32,598 bases of DNA from Rhodospirillaceae bacterium (GTDB lineage: Bacteria; Pseudomonadota; Alphaproteobacteria; Rhodospirillales; Rhodospirillaceae): NCBI GenBank assembly GCA_009693785.1, contig SHWP01000039.1:1-32598 (forward strand). The letters run 5' to 3'. Positions 1-7,335 of the stretch are shown here, piece after piece; the first letter of the stretch is position 1; each line of letters begins with the position of its first letter. The notes under the pieces were generated by a model that saw nothing but the letters and a program-made list of their open reading frames with translations, was not told the DNA's origin and made no database searches. Position numbers and translations under genes: made by a program.

Positions 1-198
1 AACCATAGCTGGCGCTATGGAGGGCTTGGGCAAGGGGGATGGCGTGTTCGGTGACTTTCTTAATTAAGTCGAACTGCCACCTATAATGAGTTCCAATTCC
101 CAATTAGCGCCGACACAATAAACGGCTCGGATTCAATTGGGGTCGCGGCATAGTTAGTAGACTGAAGCTTCGGCTGCCGCTCTATGGGGAAGGATTTG
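1..198. promoter_or_regulatory. Leader region of the beta-propeller gene, with candidate -10 and inverted repeats
   Basis: No gene was recognised here. Seen: a perfect 7-bp stem with a 4-nt loop at 3-20 (CCATAGC / GCTATGG), possibly the 3' end of something outside the window. A consensus-like TATAAT lies at 82-87 with only a poor -35 candidate (TTAATT, 60-65, 16-nt spacer). A 7-bp inverted repeat CCCAATT (99-105) / AATTGGG (135-141) lies just downstream and could be an operator. The promoter reading is a guess from a good -10 alone. Confidence 0.3.
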
Positions 199-1839
199 AT
201 GACATTAAACTTTGATTCTGGCCGTAGGTCATATGCCGCTGTTCTTGCGGCATGCGGGCTAGCCATGACTCTGTCCGTCGTTCACGCGGCAGATAAAAAA
301 CCGCAAATCAAGGTGTTGGTGCCCGGCACAGTCATTCAAACCATTGAGGGCATTTCGTTCGGAAATGACGGGATGCTCTATGGCACCAGTATCCATGCCC
401 AAGAAGTATATCGCATCAACACGCAGACCGGCGCCGTCGAGGTCGCAGTGCCATCCCCCGATGGCGAGTCCGACGACGTCGCGATTGGCCCCGCTGGTAC
501 GCCCGCGGCCGGCATTCTGGCCTGGACTGCTCAGGCATCTGGCGAAATCCGTATCTTGCGTCCGGGCGGCAAGCCAGAGGTGGTGATGCGCGATGCACCG
601 CGCGTTAACCCCATCGCCTTTTCGCCCACGGGCCGCCTATTCACCGCGCAGTCGGGTGCGGGGGAGAACGCCCTATGGGAGATTGATATTATCGGAAACA
701 AACCGCCGCGCGTTGTCACCAAAGGCCAGGTCCGTCTCAATGGGTTTGGATTTGGTAGTGATGGCAAACTCTACGCGCCAAATTTTGGCACGGACCAATT
801 GATAGCAATTGATGTCGATACGGCCGCAATCACGACCATTGCCAAGGGCGTTGGTTCTCCCGCTGCCGCCAAGATGGATGCCAATGGAGATGTCATCAGT
901 GTTGATTACATGAAGGGCGATGTGTGGCGGTCGAACCCAAAGACCGGCGAAAGCAAGATGATCACACATGTACCCGAACCGTTGGACAGCCTAGCCATCG
1001 CCAAGGATGGCACGATCTATTTAGCAAGCGCTGCAGATAGCTCCGTTCTTGCAGTTGATCCCAAGACGGGCAAAGCACGCGAGGCTGTGCGCGGTTACTT
1101 CACGATTGCGCTGGGCGCGGGCATGACAACGCTGAACGGCAAAGAATCGGTAATTGTCGCCGATACGTTTGGATATCGTTTCGTTGACCCCAACACTGGC
1201 GCCATCACGCGCCCGCCGTGGGCTGGCAATCGCGGCGCGTCTTCGGCCGTCGCGGCAAATGAACGTTTCATTGCGTTTAGCTATGCCGTGTCGGGCCGGG
1301 TGCGCAAAATTGACCGGCAAACCGACCAGCAAGTCGTAGACACGGCCGCCATTAAGGCCCCGCGCGGGGTAGCCCTGACATCGACGGGGGACGTGCTGGT
1401 GGCCGATGCCGACGGCAACCGCATTGTCCGGCTTAACGGGAATGATGTTGTCGACGTGGCTACGAACTTGAAGCAGCCGGTGGAACTGTTGTTAGAAAAT
1501 GACACTTCGGCCTTGATCACGGAATACGAGGCTGGAACCATCAGCCGGGTGGACCTGACCACAGGCAAGCGGGCTGAGATTGTCACGGGCCTTGACCACC
1601 CGACCGGCTTGGCGCGCCTGGCTGATGGAAGGCTTGCGGTGGTCGAGCCCGACAAGGGTGCGGTGAGCGCAGTCGATACCAAGACAGGCAAGCGAACAGT
1701 GCTCGCCAGTGGTCTTGCTTTGTCATTGGACGGGCATCATCTGCCCAAGAATACCAACACGGGCATTGCTGTCGGGAAAGATGGCGCTATTTACGTCACA
1801 TGCCCCGCAGACAATACCGTTCTGAAAATACTGTTTTGA
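199..1839 (+). CDS. Secreted beta-propeller protein (SMP-30/NHL-like repeats)
   Basis: About 546 aa. The N-terminus (MTLNFDSGRRSYAAVLA, then a hydrophobic stretch ending in VVHAAD) is a signal peptide, so the product is probably periplasmic. It carries an Arg-Arg pair, so Tat export is possible, but the motif is weak. The mature part is built of blade-like repeats of the pattern G-x-DG-x-(I/L)-Y ... V-x-(A/V)-D-x-(K/Q)TG, for example DGTIYLASAADSSVLAVD and TGDVLVADADGNRIVRL. This is typical of SMP-30/gluconolactonase and NHL-type six-bladed propellers. The start at 199 was preferred over the ATG at 184 because GGGGAAGGA (186-194) lies just before it and the signal peptide then has normal length. 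The stop is 13 nt before the next gene, so the two are probably co-transcribed. Substrate unknown; a lactonase or a binding scaffold are both possible. Confidence 0.8.
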   Translation: MTLNFDSGRRSYAAVLAACGLAMTLSVVHAADKKPQIKVLVPGTVIQTIEGISFGNDGMLYGTSIHAQEVYRINTQTGAVEVAVPSPDGESDDVAIGPAGTPAAGILAWTAQASGEIRILRPGGKPEVVMRDAPRVNPIAFSPTGRLFTAQSGAGENALWEIDIIGNKPPRVVTKGQVRLNGFGFGSDGKLYAPNFGTDQLIAIDVDTAAITTIAKGVGSPAAAKMDANGDVISVDYMKGDVWRSNPKTGESKMITHVPEPLDSLAIAKDGTIYLASAADSSVLAVDPKTGKAREAVRGYFTIALGAGMTTLNGKESVIVADTFGYRFVDPNTGAITRPPWAGNRGASSAVAANERFIAFSYAVSGRVRKIDRQTDQQVVDTAAIKAPRGVALTSTGDVLVADADGNRIVRLNGNDVVDVATNLKQPVELLLENDTSALITEYEAGTISRVDLTTGKRAEIVTGLDHPTGLARLADGRLAVVEPDKGAVSAVDTKTGKRTVLASGLALSLDGHHLPKNTNTGIAVGKDGAIYVTCPADNTVLKILF

Positions 1840-1852
1840 TAGGGAGCGCCTC

Positions 1853-2998
1853 GTGTCTCAGTTAAATCGCCGCTCTGCCCTAACGGCCGCAGGCAGCCTC
1901 ACATTGACTACTCTTTTGAACCAAGCTGTAGCAGCCGACAAAGCAGGAATTCAGGGCCGGGTACCCAAAGGTAAAATGCGGGTCGTTCAGCTTGGCGAGC
2001 AGAAGAGCTTCGATACGCTGACCATGGCCGAACGGACGATCCCAGCGCCGGGACCAGGCCAAGCGCTCATTCGTGTGCACTACGCCGGAATTGCCGCGCG
2101 CGATCAAGGCATTGCCATGAAGCTGTTTCCAGTGCCGCCGGGGCCGCGCCCAGCCACACTCATTCCTCTCAGCGAGGGGTGCGGAGAGGTGCTGGCGCTG
2201 GGCGCTGGTGAAGAACGCATCAAGGTTGGGGATCGGGTTACGGCCCCGCATTGGGCCAATTGGGTCAGCGGGCCGTGGTCGCCGGCAAATTATGTGGCCG
2301 ACGTGGGCAACACCATCGATGGCTGGTTGGGTGAGTATATCTTGCTGCCCGCCATGGCCTTGGTGCGTGTGCCCGAAAATGTGGCCTCGGAGCACGCCGC
2401 GACGTTATCGGGCTCGGGCTTAACAGCGTGGCATGCACTGCACGAAGTGGCCCATGTGCGCTCGGATGACACGGTGTTGACGCTGGGCACCGGCGGCGTG
2501 TCGAGCTTTGGGTTATTGTTCGCCAAGGCCGCCGGGGCGAGGGTGGTGGTGACATCCTCCTCAGATGCCAAGCTGGACCAGGCCCGGCAACTGGGTGCCG
2601 ACATCACTGTGAATTACAAAACCAATCCCCAATGGGGCAAAGAGGTGATGGAGAAGACCGGTGGCCAAGGCGCCAGCGTTGTCCTTGAGAACGTCGGGCC
2701 TGCAACCCTCGATCAGTCCATGGCCGCAGCGGCCGTCAATGCCCGAGTGGTGATGATCGGCACGGGCCGCCCGCCGCCCAATCCGCCCAACATGAATGGC
2801 ATGTACCTGAAGAACCTGATGCTCAAGGCCATCAGCGCGGGCAGCCGCACCATGATGGAGAACATGATTACCGCCATGGCGCAGAACAACCTTAAACCCG
2901 TGATTGCTCTGACCATTCCCTTCGCCGAGGCCAAACGGGCCTACACCGAAATCCGCGATGGCGATCACTTTGGCAAGATCGTGATTAAAATCAGCTAG
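1853..2998 (+). CDS. MDR-family zinc-independent alcohol dehydrogenase / quinone oxidoreductase with Tat-like signal
   Basis: 381 aa from a GTG start preceded by AGGGAG (1841-1846). Residues 1-28 (LNRRSALTAAGSLTLTTLL, then AVAAD) read as a twin-arginine signal peptide, which is unusual for this normally cytosolic superfamily. The rest is a medium-chain dehydrogenase/reductase: an N-terminal GroES-like domain (GPGQALIRVHYAGI, then EGCGEVLALGAG and VGDRV), then a Rossmann domain with the nucleotide loop TLGTGGVSSFG, then GADITVNYKT and VVLENVG, as in quinone-oxidoreductase-like members. I do not see the Cys cluster of a structural zinc site. It follows the propeller gene by 13 nt and probably forms an operon with it. 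If exported, it would have to fold with NADP(H) in the cytoplasm and use Tat, as glucose-fructose oxidoreductase does. The family call is firm; substrate and location are inferred. Confidence 0.82.
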   Translation: MSQLNRRSALTAAGSLTLTTLLNQAVAADKAGIQGRVPKGKMRVVQLGEQKSFDTLTMAERTIPAPGPGQALIRVHYAGIAARDQGIAMKLFPVPPGPRPATLIPLSEGCGEVLALGAGEERIKVGDRVTAPHWANWVSGPWSPANYVADVGNTIDGWLGEYILLPAMALVRVPENVASEHAATLSGSGLTAWHALHEVAHVRSDDTVLTLGTGGVSSFGLLFAKAAGARVVVTSSSDAKLDQARQLGADITVNYKTNPQWGKEVMEKTGGQGASVVLENVGPATLDQSMAAAAVNARVVMIGTGRPPPNPPNMNGMYLKNLMLKAISAGSRTMMENMITAMAQNNLKPVIALTIPFAEAKRAYTEIRDGDHFGKIVIKIS

Positions 2999-3007
2999 CT
3001 CAGCCGT

Positions 3008-4369
3008 TTACACTTTCACCGTTTGCCATTTACCCGCCTGCCATACGGCGGCAAAAACGCCTGCCGTGATGAAGCGGTAAAACACGAACCACGCCCACAC
3101 GCCAATCAGGCCAAAGCCCAGCACCGGCCCAATAACGTAGGCCAAGGGCAGCATCAGAACCCATTGCAGGCCAATGCTAAACTTGGCCACGCTTTTGGTC
3201 GCGCCTGCCCCTTGCAGGGCGTTGAGAATGATGATGCCCACGGCCTCGATCATGATGGTGCTGCCAGCCAGTTGCAGCGGCAGCTTGGCAATGGTCACCA
3301 CGGCCGCATCGTGCAGGAAAACCCCAAGGATCGGCGTGGGAAACAGCACCATCGGCAGACCAATCACGGTCATCACCGCCATGCCCACCCGCATGACTTG
3401 CCAGCCCCAGCGCTTGGCATCGGCGGGATCGCCCCGGCCCAGCGCCTGACCAACCAACGATGCTGCCGCAAGCCCCAGCCCCAGGCCCGGGAGAAACGCG
3501 GTTTGAGAGATGTTTAAAAGCACGCTGGCTGCTGCTAGTTCAGACGTGCCGATGCGCCCGATAATGGCGAAGAGAACCGTGAACCCAGCCGAGAAAAACA
3601 GTTGCTGTAGCGAGGCGGGCAGGGAGACGGTGATAATATTTCGCAAGGTTTCGCGACGCGGCAAGCGTTCGAGGAAGCCGTTCCCCCGTGCGATGCTCCA
3701 GGCTTGAAAGGCGTACAGCGCTGTGCCGAAAATAATCGACATGGTCGTGCCGATGCCCGCCCCCAAGGCACCCAACTCAGGCATGCCAAGATGCCCAAAG
3801 ATCAGAGCCCAGCTAAACCCGATTTGCGCGATATGGATGGCGATGATGGTGCGCATGTAAACGCTGGGCCGGCTGGTACCGTTCCAAAAGCCCCGGAAGG
3901 CGAAGTTCATGCCGATGAAGGTCATGCCTACCATGCGCGCTTGCAAATAGGGTACGCCGACCTCGCGCACGGCGGGGTCGGTCGATAGGAACGTAAAAAT
4001 CCATGGCGCCAGGAACACCAAGACGATGCTGGCCGGAATGCCGATGACGGCGGATAAAAATAATCCCCCATTGAGGGGGATCGCGGTCTCGCTGTCGCGC
4101 CCTTCGCCCTTGCGCCGGGCGGCGATGGCTTGCACGCCCGCCGACAGCCCGGTGATCAGCGAGATGCACATGAAGTTGGCGAAGCTGGAAATGCCCACGG
4201 CCGCCAGCGCCGTGGCGCTGACAAAGCCCATCATGGCGGTGTCGATCAGGTTGGTGATGTTTTGCGACACCATCCCAGCGACAATGGGCAACGCCAGCAC
4301 CGCGATCGTGCGGCGGCGTTTGGCGGGAGAGAGGGCTGCGGTGGGGGGTAAGGGTGATGACGTTGTCAT
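3008..4369 (-). CDS. MATE family multidrug/toxin efflux transporter
   Basis: 453 aa, the usual MATE length, with about 12 predicted membrane segments in two related halves. The first half has the family signatures: LALPIVAGMVSQNITNLIDT in helix 1, then MMGFVSATALAAVGIS and GLSAGVQAIAARRKGEG. The second half repeats the pattern (SLPASLQQLFFSAGFTVLFA, then GLGLAAASLVGQALGRGD). Such proteins export cationic drugs or metabolites using Na+ or H+ gradients; it resembles the DinF/NorM-like branch. It converges on the oxidoreductase gene with only 9 nt between stops. Its upstream region holds the parS-like palindrome. No local regulator gene is seen, and the substrate cannot be read from sequence. 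Confidence 0.9.
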   Translation of the reverse strand: MTTSSPLPPTAALSPAKRRRTIAVLALPIVAGMVSQNITNLIDTAMMGFVSATALAAVGISSFANFMCISLITGLSAGVQAIAARRKGEGRDSETAIPLNGGLFLSAVIGIPASIVLVFLAPWIFTFLSTDPAVREVGVPYLQARMVGMTFIGMNFAFRGFWNGTSRPSVYMRTIIAIHIAQIGFSWALIFGHLGMPELGALGAGIGTTMSIIFGTALYAFQAWSIARGNGFLERLPRRETLRNIITVSLPASLQQLFFSAGFTVLFAIIGRIGTSELAAASVLLNISQTAFLPGLGLGLAAASLVGQALGRGDPADAKRWGWQVMRVGMAVMTVIGLPMVLFPTPILGVFLHDAAVVTIAKLPLQLAGSTIMIEAVGIIILNALQGAGATKSVAKFSIGLQWVLMLPLAYVIGPVLGFGLIGVWAWFVFYRFITAGVFAAVWQAGKWQTVKV

Positions 4370-4620
4370 AGGCCTGTGGAGTTTAAAGATCCCTCCGGGG
4401 GATGTCGCATACTCAAGCTAAGCCTCCTGGCCTTTGGCCCATCGGCAAGCTTTCGTAATGCGCCATTGTTCCACGTGGAACAATTGAGCGAGTCAAAAGT
4501 TACACAGGCGTGGCATTGTGCACTGCACACCGCCCCACCTGTTCGGCCTGTTCTAACAGGGTTTTTAACAGGCGGCCCCTATACCGCAGCGGTATATTAA
4601 TGCCGCAGCGGTATAGGCGA
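4370..4620. other. Intergenic region with parS-like site and nested palindromes
   Basis: No credible gene is present. Besides the parS-like palindrome it contains CCTGTT (4547-4552) / AACAGG (4555-4560) followed by GTTTTT on the plus strand. Next comes a nested palindrome: an outer 10-bp arm pair at 4578-4587 and 4608-4617 (CCTATACCGC / GCGGTATAGG), and an inner pair ATACCGC / GCGGTAT at 4581-4587 and 4589-4595. The latter could end transcription of the minus-strand gene that stops at 4621, or could be a binding site. Confidence 0.5.
4465..4484. promoter_or_regulatory. parS: parS-type ParB-binding palindrome
   Basis: The core TGTTCCACGTGGAACA (4467-4482) is a perfect 16-bp palindrome, extended by one perfect flanking A-T pair and a further pair on each side to 20 bp. 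It matches the bacterial chromosomal parS pattern (TGTTNCACGTGNAACA), the nucleation site for ParB/Spo0J. It is intergenic, upstream of the MATE gene, which is compatible with a segregation site. parS sites usually lie near oriC, but no parA, parB or dnaA lies in this window, so the assignment rests on the sequence match alone. Confidence 0.72.
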
Positions 4621-5322
4621 TCAGGCTTCTGGCTGCCAGTCGACCTTTTGCGTTTCCAGGCTCGCCAACTCATAGACCGACCCCGCCTTGTCGCCCTCGG
4701 CCACCGTGAGTTTGACGAACATATGGTCGGGCCCCGAGCGCCAAACGTGCAGGATTTTCCCGAACGACGTGTTCCACACAAAGCGTTCGCACTCGAACGT
4801 GCCCGCAGGCACGCTAACGCTCTCGCGGCCATCGAAGCGCGCCTTGCTGCTGACTTTTTGGCCGTGGCCCAGCGAGCTGCCATTCCAACTGTTAGACACC
4901 GTATGCCCGAAAATGGGTTGCAGTTCGCGGTGCGAGGTATCGAGAAAACACATCTTCCAGGCATCGTGAAAAATCGGGTGATAGCCGATGTTCATGTTGG
5001 GCGGGGCGTCGAACTCGGCGAAGTCCATCGCGCCGTCGCGTGACCACACATAGGATTGCAATTTGTCGCCCACGATGCGCCGCAGCACCGTGCCCTCGGC
5101 CTTGTTCTTGAAAAACAGCCGCCCGATGGCCTCGATTGGCCGCCAATTGGCCTCGACGATTTGGTTCACGTCGCGCAGTAAATCGCCCTTGGGTGAGCGC
5201 GTCACGGTGCGCAATGTGCGCGTGGCATCGGGGTTGACGGTGAGGATGAAGCGCTCGTAATCGTACTTCACGCCGTTGGGCTCGGTCAGGTCAATGCGGC
5301 CCGTGTAGATCGTCATGCTCAT
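4621..5322 (-). CDS. Conserved hypothetical protein, DUF3108-like
   Basis: About 233 aa. Starts are ATG at 5322 (MSMTIYTGRI) or 5316; a longer version from TTG at 5367 adds a poor, Arg-rich leader and was set aside. No signal peptide or membrane segment is evident. The protein is rich in beta-strands and contains VPAGTFECERFVWNTSFGK, which resembles the 'PAG-x-(F/Y)-x-(C/A)' strand of DUF3108-type periplasmic or lipocalin-like proteins. It also has Trp-containing strands (VNQIVEANWRPIEAIG, LHVWRSGPDHMFVKLT). It may bind a small molecule, but no catalytic motif is visible. It stands alone on the minus strand; a nested palindrome follows its stop. The fold comparison is from memory, so treat the function as unknown. 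Confidence 0.7.
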   Translation of the reverse strand: MSMTIYTGRIDLTEPNGVKYDYERFILTVNPDATRTLRTVTRSPKGDLLRDVNQIVEANWRPIEAIGRLFFKNKAEGTVLRRIVGDKLQSYVWSRDGAMDFAEFDAPPNMNIGYHPIFHDAWKMCFLDTSHRELQPIFGHTVSNSWNGSSLGHGQKVSSKARFDGRESVSVPAGTFECERFVWNTSFGKILHVWRSGPDHMFVKLTVAEGDKAGSVYELASLETQKVDWQPEA

Positions 5323-5478
5323 GGGGAAGGTCCAAAATTGAACGAGTGAAGCTGAAGGACGCCGCAAGTCCGCCGCCCATGAGGGGCCAGCTTAGAGCGT
5401 TTTATGGCCAAGGGGAAAGCGCTTCGCGAGTGCACTTATTTTTGGTGGTGCAGGCGCCGCTTGATCTATTTATAAAAT

Positions 5479-5494
5479 ATAGTAATATTGCTAT
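5479..5494. promoter_or_regulatory. Operator-like inverted repeat in the toxin-antitoxin promoter
   Basis: ATAGTAATATTGCTAT is a near-perfect 16-bp palindrome (one mismatched pair), 15 nt before the toxin ATG in a very AT-rich stretch (5464-5500) unlike the GC-rich surroundings. It overlaps a possible -10 (AATATT, 5484-5489) spaced 17 nt from TTGATC (5461-5466). Autoregulation by the antitoxin binding such a palindrome is standard for HigBA-type modules; here it is inferred. Confidence 0.5.
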
Positions 5495-5509
5495 GTATGA
5501 GGTTGTGTC

Positions 5510-5872
5510 ATGCCTATCGTGAAGCCGCTGGAGTGGGTTGGCCGCAGCCAAGATGATCTGAGAGAGTTTCCCGCTGCCGTCAAACGTGACATTGGCTTCG
5601 CACTTTACTTCGCGCAAATGGGCGATAAGCACCCGTCCGCAAAGCCACTAAAAGGCTTCGGCGGTGCTGGCGTGTTGGAAGTGGTTGAAGACTTTGATGG
5701 CAGTACGTACCGGGCCGTTTACACCGTTCGATTTGCCGACGCCATATATGTACTTCACGTGTTTCAGAAGAAAGCGAAGAAGGGCATCGCCACACCACGA
5801 CAAGAGTTGGAGCTCATCCGCAAGCGGCTCCACCTCGCCGAGATCATGTCTCAAAAGGCAGCAACCAAATGA
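5510..5872 (+). CDS. HigB/Gp49-type toxin (RelE superfamily)
   Basis: 120 aa. It has the phage-derived Gp49-like/HigB layout: PLEWVGRSQDDLREFPAAVK at the N-terminus, GFGGAGVLEVVEDFDGSTYR in the middle, then the strands AVYTVRFADAIYVLHVFQKK, followed by a basic tail (KKAKKGIATP, RQELELIRKRL). This family consists of ribosome-dependent mRNA endonucleases of type II toxin-antitoxin systems. The basic residues near FQKKAKKG and the Arg at YRAVY are the likely RNA-binding or catalytic ones by analogy. Its stop overlaps the start of the downstream antitoxin gene by 4 nt (ATGA), giving the toxin-first order usual for HigBA. The gene looks intact. Confidence 0.85.
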   Translation: MPIVKPLEWVGRSQDDLREFPAAVKRDIGFALYFAQMGDKHPSAKPLKGFGGAGVLEVVEDFDGSTYRAVYTVRFADAIYVLHVFQKKAKKGIATPRQELELIRKRLHLAEIMSQKAATK

Positions 5873-6186
5873 CGAAAGCCAAAAAGACCAACAATGTTTT
5901 CGCCGACATCGGCTTGCCCGACGCCGACGACTTGCTGGCGCGCGCCGAGCTGACCCGCCAGATTTACAACGCCATCAAGGATCGCGGATTATCCCAATCG
6001 CAAGCCGGGGAAATCCTAGGGCTAAAGCAACCTGATGTGTCCCTGTTGATGCGCGGCAAATACACCCGGTTTTCCACCGACCGATTGCTAAATCTATTGG
6101 TGAAGTTGGGGCGAAATATCGAGATCGTCATACGCAACCCACGCTCGGCGAAAACCGACGGCAAGCTGACCGTGGTGGCGGCATAA
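5869..6186 (+). CDS. XRE-family HigA-type antitoxin
   Basis: 105 aa. After a Lys/Asn-rich N-terminus and the segment IGLPDADDLLARAELTRQIY, a helix-turn-helix of the Cro/C1 type is clear at about residues 35-70: DRGLSQSQAGEILGLKQPDV, then SLLMRGKYTRFSTDRLLNLL. This closely resembles the HTH antitoxins that accompany Gp49-like toxins. It should neutralise the upstream toxin and repress their shared promoter, probably at the palindrome 15 nt before the toxin. It is translationally coupled to the toxin gene through the ATGA overlap. A 10-bp palindrome CCAGATCTGG (6195-6204) follows the stop; it has no T-run. Confidence 0.87.
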   Translation: MTKAKKTNNVFADIGLPDADDLLARAELTRQIYNAIKDRGLSQSQAGEILGLKQPDVSLLMRGKYTRFSTDRLLNLLVKLGRNIEIVIRNPRSAKTDGKLTVVAA

Positions 6187-6256
6187 GTTTTTACCCAGAT
6201 CTGGAATTCTTTCCCTTACTCAAACCTGCATCGAAACCGCTACAGGAAAAAGCCAT

Positions 6257-6292
6257 CAGCAATTCGCAGCAATTCGGCAGAGCAGCAATTCG
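6257..6292 (+). repeat. Three short direct repeats at the edge of the transposase remnant
   Basis: CAGCAATTCG occurs at 6257-6266, 6267-6276 and 6283-6292, the last copy running into the element end GGGGTCAGAGTAAAAA. This looks like a scar of repeated end-sequence insertion, slippage or imperfect excision. Confidence 0.6.
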
Positions 6293-6572
6293 GGGTCAGA
6301 GTAAAAACTCGCTAAAGCTCTGAATTTTTACTCTGACCCGGAACTCAAGGAGCTTTAGATGCCTCCAGCCGCTTCCACGAACAGCATAGCTAAGCGCATG
6401 TTTATAGAAAATGCGGCCGCGGTTGTTGCCGCGCTGGATGATGTGTTGCGGCACGCCGGGCACGAACCAGCGGCTGAGACGGGGCATGGGGCGAGCTCTA
6501 GCTTGGTATTGTGGCCTGGGGTAAGATTACCGGCGCGGCGCGCAGGCGTCAATTTTTACTCTGACCCCGAAC
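6288..6572 (-). mobile_element. Remnant of a REP-associated tyrosine transposase element
   Basis: About 285 bp bounded by inverted copies of one end sequence: GGGGTCAGAGTAAAAA at 6292-6307 and its complement (TTTTTACTCTGACCCC) at 6553-6568. A third, inward copy (TTTTTACTCTGACCC) lies at 6325-6339. A further inverted pair CTAAAGCTC (6312-6320) / GAGCTTTAG (6350-6358) brackets the inner copy. Between the ends, on the minus strand, lies the broken start of a Y1/REP-type transposase. This end sequence is one I associate with RAYT-type transposases in many proteobacteria. A tandem 12-bp repeat, CGAACTCTTCTT at 6568-6579 and 6581-6592, abuts the right end. Confidence 0.65.
6360..6487 (-). pseudogene. 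Truncated REP-associated transposase (Y1_Tnp / RAYT), N-terminal fragment
   Basis: Reading from the ATG at 6487, the first 28 or so residues (MPRLSRWFVPGVPQHIIQRG, then NNRGRIFY) match the highly conserved N-terminus of IS200-like/RAYT transposases. These begin with an 'MPR..R..VPG..HHV.QRGNNR..IF' pattern that contains the first strand of the HUH/Y1 domain. The similarity then stops abruptly. The HUH motif and the catalytic Tyr are absent, and the frame runs on into the element's end repeats. The intact family is about 150-240 aa, so this is a nonfunctional remnant. Its position inside the inverted end repeats supports the call. Confidence 0.7.
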
Positions 6573-6668
6573 TCTTCTTACGAACTCTTCTTTTTTTATA
6601 GTGGGTCGGGCCGACCGTGGGAGAGTCGCTCTTTCCTGCGGTGGCCGCCGCCAGTGATATAACAGGTA

Positions 6669-7022
6669 ATGTCTCAATTTGGAATCCCCAAGGGACCAAT
6701 GGCCGAGGTCGGAACGGACCAATTGAAAGCGGCTGTCGAATCCCAGCACGGCGGCACGGCTAACTTTGTCGAATCGGTCGCGGTCAAAGAAACATTTGAT
6801 GGCAAAATCGTTTGGGAAGGCACCGTGACCGTATTTGACTTGGAAGGCGCTACCAAGGCCACCCGCGCTTACGCATGGTCATCGCCGATAGAGAGCAGCA
6901 ATAAGCGCCGGTTCTTCGCTGTGCTGCATCTAGGTGGCATTAGAAGTCCGCGAGACGCTGTGAGGGCGGCTATAGTAGCGGAACAAAAGTCATCAAGGGG
7001 GAGGAAAAATGAATCTCAATAA
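6669..7022 (+). CDS. Small conserved hypothetical protein
   Basis: 117 aa, start ATG with AGG close upstream (weak). No signal peptide or membrane segment. The core alternates short strands: FVESVAVKETFDGKIVWEGT, TVFDLEGATKATRAYAWSSP, then KRRFFAVLHLGGIRSPRDAV and RAAIVAEQ. This resembles a widespread but, to my knowledge, uncharacterised family of about 110-aa proteins with a W-E-G...F-D-L...A-Y-A-W pattern and a C-terminal RRF-x-A-V-L-H...P-x-x-A-V-R-A-A-I segment. Its last 14 nt overlap the start of the lipoprotein gene, so the two are probably co-transcribed. It lies in the repeat-rich pocket, but the gene is intact. Function unknown. Confidence 0.62.
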   Translation: MSQFGIPKGPMAEVGTDQLKAAVESQHGGTANFVESVAVKETFDGKIVWEGTVTVFDLEGATKATRAYAWSSPIESSNKRRFFAVLHLGGIRSPRDAVRAAIVAEQKSSRGRKNESQ

Positions 7023-7335
7023 AGCTGCCGTAGTCTGTGCGGTCATGTGCCCCCTTCTCGGGTGCGCCATGACAAGCGATGTCATGGATACCGGGAACGG
7101 TACGTACATGATTTCAGCCGCTGCCGCGCCTGTCCGGGGCGGCGCAGCCGGGGCAAATTCGGTGGCCTACAAGGAGGCCAATAAGTTCTGTGGGAGCAGG
7201 GGCGGCCACGCGGTAGTGATTACTGCGGACTCCCGCGACGTTTATCAGGGAGCGGTGGTGGGATCAGGCGGCAGCATCGGCGGAGGTGTGTTTGCGGCTG
7301 GCAATACCAATATGCGATTCCGCTGCGAGAACTAA
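7009..7335 (+). CDS. Small glycine-rich lipoprotein, unknown function
   Basis: 108 aa, start ATG preceded by a strong GGGGGAGG. Residues 1-19 (MNLNKAAVVCAVMCPLLGC) form a lipoprotein signal with the lipobox LLGC and the lipidated Cys at 19. The +2 residue is Ala, which favours outer-membrane sorting. The mature part has GTYMISAAAAPVRGG, an Ala-rich segment (KEANKFC) and VVITADSRD, and ends in NTNMRFRCEN. The spacing of the two later Cys residues (KFCGSRGGH and FRCEN) suggests a disulfide. The pattern resembles small periplasmic lipoproteins in which 'Y..A...C...G' is followed by a terminal 'F.C'. Function cannot be inferred. Confidence 0.72.
   Translation: MNLNKAAVVCAVMCPLLGCAMTSDVMDTGNGTYMISAAAAPVRGGAAGANSVAYKEANKFCGSRGGHAVVITADSRDVYQGAVVGSGGSIGGGVFAAGNTNMRFRCEN

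Noticed and set aside
4547..4566. Rho-independent terminator on the plus strand
   Set aside because: The stem is followed by GTTTTT, but the loop is at most 4 nt and no plus-strand gene ends upstream.
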